A stretch of 64,000 bases of DNA from Companilactobacillus kimchii DSM 13961 = JCM 10707 (GCF_001435445.1 NZ_AZDH01000017.1:226936-290935), one strand, 5' to 3'; shown: positions 15,618-26,061, numbered from the stretch's first letter. The notes: generated by a model from the letters alone, not told the origin. Numbers and translations are program-made.

Positions 15618-17486
15618 TTAAATTGAGAGAAGAATATCGCCATTTGTAACTGTATCGTCGCATTCTTTAGAAACAAGATCTTTTGTATCTGTCAAGATAA
15701 TCGGTATAACGGTATCATAACTAGCTTGTTTTATCTTATCAAAGTCAGCCGTCATTAATAATTGTCCCTTTTTTACAACATCATTAATTTTAATATGAGG
15801 TGTAAAGTATTTACCATTTAATTCAACCGTGTTGATACCAATGTGAATTAATACTTCAGTCCCATTATTTGAGGTTAATCCAATAGCATGTTTTGTTGGA
15901 AATAGGGCTGTTATCTTTCCATCGAACGGTGCATAGATATTATTATCAGTCGGTTCTATTGCCAATCCATCGCCGAGTAATTTTTGAGAGAAAACATCAT
16001 CGTTGACCGATGATAAGTCAATCACATGCCCTTGAACAGGAGCATATATTTGGTCAGATCCTGTTCTTGAAAGTAATGGTTCTTCCGTTTTGACCGTATT
16101 AGAGGTTTTTTCATATTTTTTAAATAAAACCAAAGTAGCAATGACGGTAACAATCATCGTAATAGCGATGGATGCAATGATTTGGTAAAAATAACTCATT
16201 GTATTATCACCGATGTACATCATAACTGCTGGTAGTCCTGATGATCCGGTTGCAAATCGTCTTGTAGCTGTCATACCAGCTAATATACCACCAACGGCAC
16301 CACCGATTGAACCAGCAATAAGAGGATATTTCTTAGGGAAATTAAGTCCATAAAGGGCGGGCTCAGAAACACCCATTAATGCGGTGATACCTGTTGAGGT
16401 ACCAATTTGTTTTGTTTTTGAATCTTTCGATAATAGACCAACCATCAATGCAGAGGTTCCTTGTCCAATATTAGCTAGAAGAACACCAGGTCCGAAGACT
16501 GAATCGTAACCCATTTGTGATAATTGAATAAACCCAATAGGAGCAAGACTGTGATGCAATCCGAAGACTACTAAAATCGAATAAAACCCACCAAGAATAA
16601 ATGGAGGAGCCCAACTAACGTTCTTACTTAACCAGGTGAAGACAAATGTTAAACCAGACCCGATGAAATCACCGAATGGCCCAACAATTGATAGAGCTAA
16701 TATTCCCATAATAATGAATAGGATCATTGGAGCAAAGACAATTCTAATTGCTTGTGGAATTACTCTATTCAAAAATCGTTCAATTGGTGCCTGTAATAAT
16801 ATCACTAAAATAACAGGGATAACGGTTCCAGTATATTTAACAGCGTACATGGGAATAATATTAAATAAACTGATAGGCTTACCTGCATCTACAAGAGTTG
16901 CCCAGGTAGGGTGAACCATTATAGCAGCAACAGCAACGGCCAAGAATGGATTAGTTTTTAATTTTTGAGCCGTAGTGAATGCTAATAGAATTGGCAAAAA
17001 AGCGAATGTCCCGTCGCCAATCATGTTAAGAATCACATAACTTTGACTTGTTTGAGAGATAACATTGAACGTTACAAGAACGGCCAACAATGCTTTAACC
17101 ATTCCGGCACCAGCTAATGCGGGAATAATTGGAGAAAAAATACTCGAAATAAAATCAGCAACAAGATCAAATTTGTTTTTTGGTTTCTGAGTTCCCGTAT
17201 CTGGTTTTGAATCAACTTCTTGATCAAAACCTTGATTATTCATGTACGCAACAACTTCATCATAAACATCGGCAACTTGCATTCCAATAACAACTTGGAA
17301 TTGTCCGCCACTAATAACTACTTTTAAAACATCTTTGTTATCAGAAATCTTTTTCTGATTCGCTAAATCATTATTCTTCAATTTAAATCTTAATCTGGTT
17401 TGACAATGATGCAATGAATCAATATTTTTAATGCCACCAACATTATCAACAATTTCCTTTGCTAGTGAACGGTATTTTGAACTCAT
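15618..17486 (-). CDS. bglP: PTS beta-glucoside transporter, fused EIIBCA
   Basis: 622 residues with all three PTS domains. EIIB (1-85) has the phosphorylated Cys28 in HHCQTRLRF. The membrane EIIC domain spans about 110-455. EIIA (about 480-622) has the two His of FPTKHAIGL and LIHIGINT. The protein imports and phosphorylates aryl- or beta-glucosides. GAGGTG precedes the ATG. It is divergent from a 6-phospho-beta-glucosidase gene, which would hydrolyse the product, and an RpiR regulator follows. The shared region holds a cre-like site. Beta-glucoside specificity is inferred from domain order BCA and the GH1 neighbour. Confidence 0.93.
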   Translation of the reverse strand: MSSKYRSLAKEIVDNVGGIKNIDSLHHCQTRLRFKLKNNDLANQKKISDNKDVLKVVISGGQFQVVIGMQVADVYDEVVAYMNNQGFDQEVDSKPDTGTQKPKNKFDLVADFISSIFSPIIPALAGAGMVKALLAVLVTFNVISQTSQSYVILNMIGDGTFAFLPILLAFTTAQKLKTNPFLAVAVAAIMVHPTWATLVDAGKPISLFNIIPMYAVKYTGTVIPVILVILLQAPIERFLNRVIPQAIRIVFAPMILFIIMGILALSIVGPFGDFIGSGLTFVFTWLSKNVSWAPPFILGGFYSILVVFGLHHSLAPIGFIQLSQMGYDSVFGPGVLLANIGQGTSALMVGLLSKDSKTKQIGTSTGITALMGVSEPALYGLNFPKKYPLIAGSIGGAVGGILAGMTATRRFATGSSGLPAVMMYIGDNTMSYFYQIIASIAITMIVTVIATLVLFKKYEKTSNTVKTEEPLLSRTGSDQIYAPVQGHVIDLSSVNDDVFSQKLLGDGLAIEPTDNNIYAPFDGKITALFPTKHAIGLTSNNGTEVLIHIGINTVELNGKYFTPHIKINDVVKKGQLLMTADFDKIKQASYDTVIPIILTDTKDLVSKECDDTVTNGDILLSI

Positions 17487-17520
17487 AATTTTTCACCTCA
17501 TGTATCTTTAATTCGCCGGC

Positions 17521-17620
17521 TTGCGCTTTTAAAATTAAAGCATATTTAAGCCAAAAGCAACCGCTTTCAAACAGATAGGAACGCTGTTTCGCAAAAAGCG
17601 TCTTTTGATATTAAATAGTG
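17521..17620. promoter_or_regulatory. Divergent control region: cre-like site and inverted repeat
   Basis: At 17555-17569 AAGCAACCGCTTTCA matches the CcpA cre consensus except for one core position. At about 17580-17602 an ACGCT/AGCGT inverted repeat around TTTCGCAAAA is a candidate site for the RpiR regulator encoded at 19213. Both lie between bglP and the glucosidase gene. Confidence 0.5.
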
Positions 17621-17678
17621 AAATATGATGATTCTTTGATGGTAAATTATCCTGTTAAACTAAATTTAAAAGATTTAG

Positions 17679-19187
<1,509 letters not shown>

Positions 19188-19212
19188 TAAATTAGATTAG
19201 AGGGTAACTCAA

Positions 19213-20106
19213 ATGGCCTTAATTCAAGAATTGGAAGAGATTTCAGTTAGCGAAAATAATGCAAAAAAATATATTGCGGCTTTCCTTCTAAAAGAAAAAG
19301 AAAAAATAGGGCAATATTCTATGCAACAGGTGGCCGATCAAACTTTTACGTCAAAATCAACGTTGTTTAGATTTGCTCAAAGTTTGAACTATACCGGCTG
19401 GAAAGAAATGATTCAGGTCTTTCTTCAGGAAATATCATATATTAATAAACATTATTCTGATATTGATCCTAATCTTCCTTTCTTGGCAGGAGAGTCAGCT
19501 GACTCGGTTATCGAAAAACTAACTGAAATCCAGATGGAAAGTATCAGGAATACGGCTGATATATTGGATGTAGATATGTTAAATTTGGCAGTTGATTGGA
19601 TCATTAATGCAAGGAAGAATATTGTTCTATTTGGTATAAGTCCAAACAATCTTATGGGACAACTTCTTAGGCGTAAATTGGATAGCATTGGGATAATCTT
19701 AACAGTGGCCAGTACCGACGAAAGTGGTATGTTATCAAATGCTTTAAGAGACGGCGACTGCGCAATTCTGGTCTCTTATTCGGGGAACAATAAGACTAGA
19801 GAACCGATGAGATATCTAAAGACACTTCAGGACAATAATGTTAACGTGATTGCAATCACTAGCGAGGAAAACAACTATTTACGTAATAACACCGATTGTA
19901 CCTTGACGATTTCTTCTCGAGAAAAGCTCTACAGTAAAATTGGTAACTTTACTACTGAAGAATCAATCCTGCATATTTTCAATCTTATATATGCTTGCTG
20001 CTTTTCCAGAAACTTTATTCACAACTATAACTACAAATTAAAGAACTCAGAAAAATATGAATATCGTCGTGATTCAGAGTTGTTTGATATAAAAGAAAAC
20101 AAATAG
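19213..20106 (+). CDS. MurR/RpiR-family transcriptional regulator
   Basis: 297 residues. An N-terminal RpiR helix-turn-helix (YSMQQVADQTFTSKSTLFRF, about 36-55) precedes a SIS sugar-phosphate-binding domain (about 125-260) with LVSYSGNNKTREP. It follows the GH1 gene in one transcript and is therefore the likely sensor of phosphorylated beta-glucoside or glucose-6-phosphate for the locus. The operator may be the ACGCT/AGCGT repeat upstream of the glucosidase. A strong bidirectional terminator follows. Confidence 0.9.
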   Translation: MALIQELEEISVSENNAKKYIAAFLLKEKEKIGQYSMQQVADQTFTSKSTLFRFAQSLNYTGWKEMIQVFLQEISYINKHYSDIDPNLPFLAGESADSVIEKLTEIQMESIRNTADILDVDMLNLAVDWIINARKNIVLFGISPNNLMGQLLRRKLDSIGIILTVASTDESGMLSNALRDGDCAILVSYSGNNKTREPMRYLKTLQDNNVNVIAITSEENNYLRNNTDCTLTISSREKLYSKIGNFTTEESILHIFNLIYACCFSRNFIHNYNYKLKNSEKYEYRRDSELFDIKENK

Positions 20107-20144
20107 TTGATTAATATTTATGGTTTTAAAAAAACGGTCATATA

Positions 20145-20182
20145 AAAACACACGTCATTTAAAAAATAATGACGTGTGTTTT
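20145..20182. terminator. Bidirectional terminator
   Basis: Perfect 15-bp arms (AAAACACACGTCATT and complement) with an 8-nt loop, between the converging rpiR and permease genes. Confidence 0.9.
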
Positions 20183-20194
20183 ACTTTAATTTAT

Positions 20195-21577
20195 TTAAAT
20201 CAAACTAAATAGAACTGAAAAAGTGAGTCCTATGATGGCAAACATTACACAGAATAGCCAGTTCCAACGTAATGAAATCATGGTTGGCTTAACATTCAAT
20301 AGTGAAGCTACAATAATGATAATTCCTGCAAATGGTGAAACCATGTAAGCAATCACGCTACCAATATTAAGGCTTAAGGCAATTAACAGAGGCGAAATAG
20401 CGATATGAGCGGACATTACAATTTTTCCCACTAATGCAACTGATGCTAAAGGATGAATTCCAATAAGCGAAGAAACAACAACAATTAGAGGAATCAGAAT
20501 TACTAGATACCATTCGAGTTGGGCAAAAATTGGTCTTAAAGTTTTGATCAATAATACACTCAATTGTGAATGTTCAAAGCCGTATGTAAAAGTTCCGATG
20601 GCAATGAAGAAAGGTGACAGTGAAGCTCCATTAAAAATACCATGATTAAGATATTCTTTCACTGCAGGTTCAGCTGGTTTAGTGTTTATTTTGTTCTTAA
20701 ATAAGAATAGGATCACTAACCACAATGCTACGACGATGATTCCCGCCAATGTCACTGAATCCATTGAGGAACCAATTTTAAAGTGCATGAAACCAAAACT
20801 TAATAGTAACAATCCTAAGATAGCTATTAAAACTGGGATAAGTGATTGGCCCTTATTCTCCGTGTTCAAATTAGTTTTTACAACTTTATTATTTGGCTGC
20901 AAATAATCCTTCTTGGATTCCATTAGATAAGCTAATATCAAACCTAAGACCCCTAGGAGTATACATGGAAGAAATAATGAACTCCATTGGACTTTGGTCA
21001 CAGTACTGATCAAGAAGATAGTAGCTGCTCCTGGAGCCCATAGAGTACCTAAGGTAAATGCTCTTGTTATAGCGGTACCAGAGAAATGCTCATAATCAGT
21101 AACTCTTTTTTTGATACTATCGCCTAAAACGGATATTACGATTGAGACAGTTCCCATTGAAAGGATACTTGAGAGCAAGTGCGTAATTAACATTACAAAT
21201 ACGTAAATAGACCTAGGTGTATGAAGTTTGTTTTCCATAAATTGTTCAACAGCCCTTTGATAATTACCTACTGTGACAGGTAGCATAAATAACTGCATTA
21301 CGACTAGAAGAACGACGATATCGATCATTGATGTTACTGCTTTTGAGAGTGCCTGAATACTAAAAGTGCCAGTGAACAATAGAACAATTCCCACCACTAT
21401 AAAAATTATTGTAGCAATCTTAAATGAATTACTAAGTCGAGTGATTCCTAGGGTAAAAATAGGAATTGAAACTAGGAAAATCAAAAATGTTAAATCGAAC
21501 TTGAAGATCATATCTACCATTTGCAATAAAACCAATAGCAGTATGAAAACTCGGTAATACTTATCTTTTAATGACAT
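20195..21577 (-). CDS. Multi-helix permease, possibly ion-transporter superfamily
   Basis: 460 residues with about 11-13 hydrophobic helices in two halves separated by a polar loop (about residues 225-245). Recurrent Gly/Ser-rich segments such as SSLIGIHPLASVALVG resemble the helical hairpins of the ion-transporter (DcuC/citrate/gluconate-like) superfamily. I do not recognise a specific family. AGAAGG precedes the ATG. It is a single gene, converging on rpiR. The upstream region has an AGTCAA-N4-TTGACT inverted repeat (21646-21661), a possible operator. The substrate is unknown. Confidence 0.7.
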   Translation of the reverse strand: MSLKDKYYRVFILLLVLLQMVDMIFKFDLTFLIFLVSIPIFTLGITRLSNSFKIATIIFIVVGIVLLFTGTFSIQALSKAVTSMIDIVVLLVVMQLFMLPVTVGNYQRAVEQFMENKLHTPRSIYVFVMLITHLLSSILSMGTVSIVISVLGDSIKKRVTDYEHFSGTAITRAFTLGTLWAPGAATIFLISTVTKVQWSSLFLPCILLGVLGLILAYLMESKKDYLQPNNKVVKTNLNTENKGQSLIPVLIAILGLLLLSFGFMHFKIGSSMDSVTLAGIIVVALWLVILFLFKNKINTKPAEPAVKEYLNHGIFNGASLSPFFIAIGTFTYGFEHSQLSVLLIKTLRPIFAQLEWYLVILIPLIVVVSSLIGIHPLASVALVGKIVMSAHIAISPLLIALSLNIGSVIAYMVSPFAGIIIIVASLLNVKPTMISLRWNWLFCVMFAIIGLTFSVLFSLI

Positions 21578-21847
21578 ATATATAACCTTCTAAATTAAAT
21601 TTTTTCTACATTTATAATTCTAAGTGATTTGAACTTAATTAGAAGAGTCAATAGGTTGACTAACTATTAACTTATGGTTGATGGTGTTTCGATATTTAAT
21701 TGATTGATCAAAAATTTCTACTATTAAATACAACTAGATTTTAATACCCTGGCATTCACAATCTATAAAAATTCTCTGATAACTGTTTGGAACAGGTTTA
21801 AGAATCTGATGTCCGGACAGCTTTTTTGGTACCACTATAAACCGTAG
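21578..21847. other. Intergenic region upstream of the permease
   Basis: No gene. It contains the inverted repeat AGTCAA-TAGG-TTGACT at 21646-21661 and a small TGTCCGGACA palindrome near 21810 followed by six T. From about 21834 onward the sequence matches the lysR/SDR promoter region at 10375-10460. Confidence 0.5.
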
Positions 21848-21902
21848 GTTGATACCATATCAATTTTTGGATTCTTCAAATTGCTTAGGACCCGACTATA
21901 AT
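21848..21902 (+). promoter_or_regulatory. Second copy of the LysR operator/SDR promoter
   Basis: TTGATA-CCA-TATCAA at 21849-21863, then TTCAAA (21875-21880), 16 bp, TATAAT (21897-21902). Layout and spacing match 10386-10441. The lysR gene that should lie to the left is absent; the match ends near what would be its -10 box. Confidence 0.7.
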
Positions 21903-21986
21903 AGTATTTGTAATCAAGCAACATTCACTCAGAAAGATAGTAGGGTGAACAAAAAGTTTTTAAATAAAAATTTGGAGGACATTAAT

Positions 21987-22730
21987 ATGTCAGTAGAGAA
22001 CAAGGTAGTCATAATTACAGGAGCATCATCAGGTATCGGAGAAGCAACCGCTAAGTTGTTAGCACGCAATGGGGCAGCCGTTGTTTTAGGAGCTAGACGT
22101 GAAGAACGTTTGCAAGAGATTAGTCAAAATATTATCGATAACGGTGGTAAGGCTGCTTATCGAGTAACTGATGTGACTGATCCTGAAGATCTAAAGAAAT
22201 TGGTAGCATTGGCTAAAGAAAAGTTTGGATCTATTGATGTGATTTATAACAATGCTGGTATCATGCCAACTTCACCAATTAGCGCTTTAAAGGTAAATGA
22301 ATGGAATGCCATGATTGATGTCAACTTGAAAGGTGTTTTGAATGGTGTGGCAGCAGTTATGCCAGATTTCACTAGTCAAAAACACGGGCAAATTATTACA
22401 ACATCATCCGTTGCTGGTTTGAAGAGCTTCATCGGATCAGGAGTTTACGGTGCCACTAAATTTGCTGTCAAGAATTTAATGGAAGTAATCCGTATGGAAA
22501 GTGCTCAAGAACACACAAATATTAGAACAGCAACTGTTTATCCAGCTGCTATCAATACTGAATTGTTGCAACACATCACTGATAAGAATTCTAAGCAGGG
22601 TATGAGTAAGCTTTATCAATCAGTCGGTATTACACCAGATGCTATTGCTCGAGTGGTAAACTTTGCAATCGATCAACCAGAAGATGTCAACATCAATGAA
22701 TTTACGGTTTATCCTACAAAACAAGGCTAA
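21987..22730 (+). CDS. Short-chain dehydrogenase/reductase (copy 2)
   Basis: 247 residues, about 95% identical to the SDR at 10884. It has the same TGASSGIG, NNAG, TTSSVAGL and YGATKFA motifs and an identical GGAGGACATTAAT before the ATG. The frame is open upstream, but the added residues come from the promoter region and from the first codons of a deleted gene, so ATG 21987 is the start. It is probably controlled by the LysR product of 9444-10352 through the copied operator. It is followed after 61 bp by another, only distantly related SDR. Redundancy with copy 1 or a shifted substrate are both possible. Confidence 0.92.
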   Translation: MSVENKVVIITGASSGIGEATAKLLARNGAAVVLGARREERLQEISQNIIDNGGKAAYRVTDVTDPEDLKKLVALAKEKFGSIDVIYNNAGIMPTSPISALKVNEWNAMIDVNLKGVLNGVAAVMPDFTSQKHGQIITTSSVAGLKSFIGSGVYGATKFAVKNLMEVIRMESAQEHTNIRTATVYPAAINTELLQHITDKNSKQGMSKLYQSVGITPDAIARVVNFAIDQPEDVNINEFTVYPTKQG

Positions 22731-22791
22731 AAGAAAATCTTCACCATCAAAAATAGAATTTAATTTAAATAAATAATAGAAGGTAAATAAA

Positions 22792-23547
22792 ATGAATAAT
22801 TTTAACGGAAAAGTAGTAATTGTAATTGGAGCTAGAACTGGAATTGGTTTGAGCGCTGCAACCTTGTTTGCAAAGGCTGGCGCAACCGTGATTTTAGTTG
22901 GTAGGCATGAGCCCAAAAAAGAAGCTAATAATTTAGTTCAACAAGGCTATAATGCTGTTTCTTTTGAAGCTGATGTCTCTCAAGAGGCCGATGTTAAAGC
23001 AATGGTTGATTTCACAGTTAAGAAATTTGGTAAGCTGGATTATGCATATAATAATGCCGGTATTCAAAGTCCAGTCACAAGGACCGAAGACTTGTCACTA
23101 GATGAATATAACAATGTTTTAAATATTGATTTGAAGGGAATTTTTCTTTCAATGAAATATGAATTGAAGCAAATGAGTCAACAAGAATCAAAAGGTGCAA
23201 TCGTTAATTGTTCATCAATGGGTGGATTAGTTGGTATCGCTGGTCGTTCAGCTTATCATGCCGCAAAACATGGTGTCCTAGGATTAACAAAGAGTAGTGC
23301 TTTGGAATATGCCCAAGATGGTATCAGAATTAACGCCGTTTGTCCCGGAATTATTGAAACACCAATGGTTAAACGAATGGATAAGACTGAAAAATCTGAA
23401 ATGGATGATCTTATGAGAGAGGTTCCAATTGGTAGATTAGCTCATCCTGAAGAAGTTGCTAATGTTGTGTTATTCCTTTGCAGTGATGATGCTAGCTATA
23501 TTGTGGGCCAAGGTATTCCGGTTGATGGTGGTTATACGATTCACTAG
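22792..23547 (+). CDS. Classical SDR oxidoreductase (distinct family)
   Basis: 251 residues. The cofactor loop reads GARTGIG (residues ~12-18, the usual leading Thr replaced by Gly), with YNNAGI at about 88, catalytic Ser in NCSSMGG, and Tyr/Lys in AYHAAKHG. The C-terminal VDGGYTIH is typical of FabG/glucose-dehydrogenase-like SDRs. RHEP after strand 2 suggests NADP. AGAAGG precedes the ATG. It lies after SDR copy 2 and is probably co-transcribed; the downstream sequence is a broken HAD gene. Confidence 0.92.
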   Translation: MNNFNGKVVIVIGARTGIGLSAATLFAKAGATVILVGRHEPKKEANNLVQQGYNAVSFEADVSQEADVKAMVDFTVKKFGKLDYAYNNAGIQSPVTRTEDLSLDEYNNVLNIDLKGIFLSMKYELKQMSQQESKGAIVNCSSMGGLVGIAGRSAYHAAKHGVLGLTKSSALEYAQDGIRINAVCPGIIETPMVKRMDKTEKSEMDDLMREVPIGRLAHPEEVANVVLFLCSDDASYIVGQGIPVDGGYTIH

Positions 23548-24060
23548 AATGATAGCAACTCGATAAATGCTTTAAAAAAGCAAAATATTTTACTTTGTAT
23601 TGCCAATGGTAAAGATCAAGATCTAATTGAATACTTTTCCTTTGCAAATCAAGAACCAATTGTATCGACTGATTTTGATGCTACTGTTGAGAACGACAAA
23701 ATATATCAATTAATGACAGGATCTCGAAAGCAAGACTATAAAGATGTCATGAGTGAAACTACTGATTCAAAGATCACCGCCTGGTGGAATCGTGCTGTAG
23801 ACATCATTCCTGCTAACGGAGGCAAAGGAATAGGAATTAACAAAATATTGAATTATTATGGTCTTGATAAATCTGAAGCGATTGCTTTTGGAGACGGCAA
23901 TAATGATATTGAAATGTTAGAAGCTGTCGGTTGGGGATTAGCAATGGGCAACGCATCTAATGAGTTAAAATCAGTTGCTGATGAAGTGATTGGAAATGTC
24001 ACTGATGATGGAATCTATGAATTTTGTAGAGCTAACAATTTAATTGAAAATATTAATTAA
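23548..24060 (+). pseudogene. HAD (Cof-type) phosphatase fragment lacking its N-terminus
   Basis: The frame is open from the SDR stop codon to 24060. It encodes the back part of a Cof-type HAD phosphatase: a helix-strand piece with NALKKQNILLCIANGK (normally ending in TGR), cap-domain remnants, and the conserved C-terminal GKGIGINKIL and FGDGNNDIEMLEAVGWGLAMGNA. The first ~30 residues, with the DxDGT nucleophile motif, are missing and no ribosome binding site exists, so it cannot be active. ATG 23713 would give only 115 residues. Confidence 0.8.
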
Positions 24061-24104
24061 TATGTGACTAAGAATATATAATTTACAATTTATCATAGAT
24101 TTGG
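24057..24104. repeat. Intergenic repeat, copy B
   Basis: Begins TTAATATGTGAC at the HAD stop codon and aligns imperfectly with copies at 8957 and 24500. The GGGGTATA half is eroded. Confidence 0.4.
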
Positions 24105-24502
24105 CTAACCAGTCTCCAGTATCGATGCATAATCGAGAAGATCGTTCAGTGACTTTTCATAGGTACGTATTGAATGAGTTCATTTGTAATAGTAAGTATA
24201 CTTACGATACACTTTACAAGCAGTTTCACATTTCTTTGAGCTCGTTTCAATATGACATTATTTTGTCAGAAACAAACTCTTTTCATGTATATTTGGATGC
24301 ATTCTTAAGACTCATACGAATTTTGATGGAGGAAAAGGATATTATTGAAACTGCGGAAGTTTCATTGCTAAAAAGAGTCATTTTTAGCAATGGAATATGG
24401 TTTTTCCCATCAATAACAATTAAAGATACGGTCAATGTTTTGTTGGTTTATTGTGATCAAAATAATTTATGTAGTAGTAATAAAAACCCAAACATTGATT
24501 AA
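24101..24502 (+). CDS. Uncertain ORF, possible regulator remnant
   Basis: 133 codons from TTG 24101 with no ribosome binding site. The peptide has a helix-turn-helix-like segment (YTYDTLYKQFHISLSSFQYD) reminiscent of Mga/BglG-type regulators, then helical sequence. It lacks other domains and is bracketed by two copies of the ~45-bp repeat. I cannot identify it; it is probably a remnant of a larger regulator. Confidence 0.3.
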   Translation: MANQSPVSMHNREDRSVTFHRYVLNEFICNSKYTYDTLYKQFHISLSSFQYDIILSETNSFHVYLDAFLRLIRILMEEKDIIETAEVSLLKRVIFSNGIWFFPSITIKDTVNVLLVYCDQNNLCSSNKNPNID

Positions 24503-24550
24503 TATGTGATCTGGAACATATATTTTGAATATTATCGGGGTATATGCTTA
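24500..24550. repeat. Intergenic repeat, copy C
   Basis: TTAATATGTGATCTGGAACA, then a TATCGGGGTATA segment. The closest relative is copy A at 8957, and like it this copy is followed by a stem-loop and then IS-end repeats. Confidence 0.5.
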
Positions 24551-24599
24551 AACTAAAAACAATCCGCAAAGTAAAATCTACGGATTGTTTTTAGTTTAA
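24548..24599. terminator. Strong stem-loop terminator
   Basis: A perfect inverted repeat with 19-bp arms (TTAAACTAAAAACAATCCG and complement) and a 14-nt loop. Its A/T flanks allow termination on both strands. Confidence 0.8.
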
Positions 24600-24626
24600 T
24601 TCGGATAATTAGGTGTCCTTTTTTAT

Positions 24627-24774
24627 ACGAAAGTTAAATCTTGTCAATACTAAGGATCGCATTTACGAAAGTTAGGTCTTGTCATCAAGGAGGTTTCCTC
24701 ATTTCCAAGAAGAATACTATCATATCGGTATTAAACGTAATTTTTATCGAGTTGACAAGATTTAACTTTCTTTG
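24627..24774. mobile_element. MITE-like remnant with IS-type terminal repeats
   Basis: Direct units at 24627-24646 and 24665-24684 and an inverted unit at 24753-24774. The 19-bp GAAAGTTAAATCTTGTCAA at the left is repeated exactly, inverted, at the right, bounding ~143 bp without a transposase. The units match those at 9287-9336. It reads as an internally deleted insertion sequence or a MITE. Confidence 0.55.
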
Positions 24775-24913
24775 TAGAAGAGTAGACAAAATATATCAGA
24801 ATTCAATGATTAAAATGTATTTTAATATTTAAGGTTACATAATATGTATTATAAGAAGTTACATTATTTGGGGACATGTCAAGCTCAAGTGCAATATTTT
24901 AATATATAAAACA
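24775..24913. other. AT-rich intergenic sequence without a gene
   Basis: No ORF with a plausible start on either strand; nothing further seen between the mobile-element remnant and the next terminator. Confidence 0.5.
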
Positions 24914-24948
24914 CAAAAAGATCAAAGCTCTAATATCATCTTTGATCT
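24914..24948 (-). terminator. Terminator of the metallophosphoesterase gene
   Basis: 9-bp arms AGATCAAAG and CTTTGATCT with a 12-nt loop. On the minus strand the T run follows directly. Confidence 0.8.
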
Positions 24949-24966
24949 CAACAACCATTATCAAGT

Positions 24967-25869
24967 TTAATTATTTTCTAAATGTTTTAAATATGTCAAA
25001 ACGTCGGGTTTGTAATCATATTTAGTAATAATTTCATTTAAAGCATCATTATTATGAGTAAAAGCTTTGCCTTCAGTAAAAATACGTTCATATAACTCGT
25101 AGAATGGTAATTCATTGGCTTTAGCAAATGCCAACTCGTCATCAATTGAATAAGAGACTTTTCGGAAATCAATTCCACGATAACTTGTCTTATCAAAAGT
25201 TAAAATAGCGTACTGAGCGCGTCTGTCAGCACTGAATTTATCCCAAGCTGTATAAGGTTGTCCAATGGAGCCAGGATTAATAATTAATTGATCTTTGCTA
25301 CTAGTTCGCATTAATTGATGATGTGTATGACCATAAATAGCAATATCAAAGGGTTTACCAAAAAGAAGCTTGTCAAAGTTCTTTTGCTCAGCATAAGGTA
25401 ACAACTCATGACCAAAATTCTTTTTAGGGTAATTGTGAGCCAAAACAATATTAAAGCCACTGACAGTAGTCTGACAATAAATAGGCCATTGACGCATCTC
25501 TTTTAGGTATTTAGGGTCTAGGTGATCATAAATGTACTTGTACAATTCCACTATATAGGTAGTTTGGGGTTCATCAATATAGGCTTTGCTGATGGGTAAA
25601 ATATCCTCAAAAAGAAAATCGTCCCAATTTCCCCTTAACTTAATAGGGGCATTTAATGAATCAAGTAATTTAAGAATTGAATTTGTTCCTGGGCCGGGCA
25701 TTAATAGGTCACCCAAAAACCAATATTCATCGGCACCCTCTTTTTTTGCATCTTCAACTACCCTCTCAAATGCTGTGAAATTTCCGTGTATATCTGAGAT
25801 AATGGCAATTTTTTTCGTCTTAGTTACCTTCTTTTTTTTGTTTTTTTGATTTATGTTTTCGTAAAACAT
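24967..25869 (-). CDS. Metallophosphoesterase (YfcE-like calcineurin superfamily)
   Basis: 300 codons from ATG 25869. Metal-binding motifs are in order: IISDIHGN (residues ~23-30), FLGDLLMPGP, LRGNWDD, AHNYP and YGHTHHQ. It is a soluble phosphatase or phosphodiesterase of unknown substrate. The start is odd. ATG 25869 has no ribosome binding site and lies in a repeated palindrome. AGAAGG is correctly spaced before an ACG at 25818, which would give the family-typical start KKIAIISDIHG if it were ATG. The first 17 residues (rich in Lys/Asn) are thus probably not ancestral. Confidence 0.88.
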   Translation of the reverse strand: MFYENINQKNKKKKVTKTKKIAIISDIHGNFTAFERVVEDAKKEGADEYWFLGDLLMPGPGTNSILKLLDSLNAPIKLRGNWDDFLFEDILPISKAYIDEPQTTYIVELYKYIYDHLDPKYLKEMRQWPIYCQTTVSGFNIVLAHNYPKKNFGHELLPYAEQKNFDKLLFGKPFDIAIYGHTHHQLMRTSSKDQLIINPGSIGQPYTAWDKFSADRRAQYAILTFDKTSYRGIDFRKVSYSIDDELAFAKANELPFYELYERIFTEGKAFTHNNDALNEIITKYDYKPDVLTYLKHLENN

Positions 25870-25872
25870 TTA
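25854..25872. repeat. 19-bp repeat with inner palindrome, copy 1
   Basis: TGTTTTCGTAAAACATTTA, containing TGTTTT-CGT-AAAACA. An identical copy lies at 26099-26117. This copy includes the metallophosphoesterase ATG. Confidence 0.7.
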
Positions 25873-26061
25873 ATTTAAAATGTGAATTCAAAAAATCCTA
25901 ATGTTTGAGAGGCGTTCTCAGACATCAAGTTCACTATTTTTAGCCAACAACTCATCACAAAAAATCATTTTCAGACTCATATATGACTCATAATATGGCT
26001 TTTCTACCCTGTTAGAGGATTCATGTAACCACTTTAAGCTTTCCCACTTTTAATAAATCCT

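Noticed and set aside
21849-21986. 46-residue N-terminal extension of SDR copy 2
   Set aside because: It translates the operator and promoter copied from 10386-10441; SDR copy 1 starts at the equivalent of ATG 21987.
24641-24832. 63-codon ORF after the IS-type repeats
   Set aside because: It runs through both terminal repeats of the MITE-like element and has no convincing gene character.
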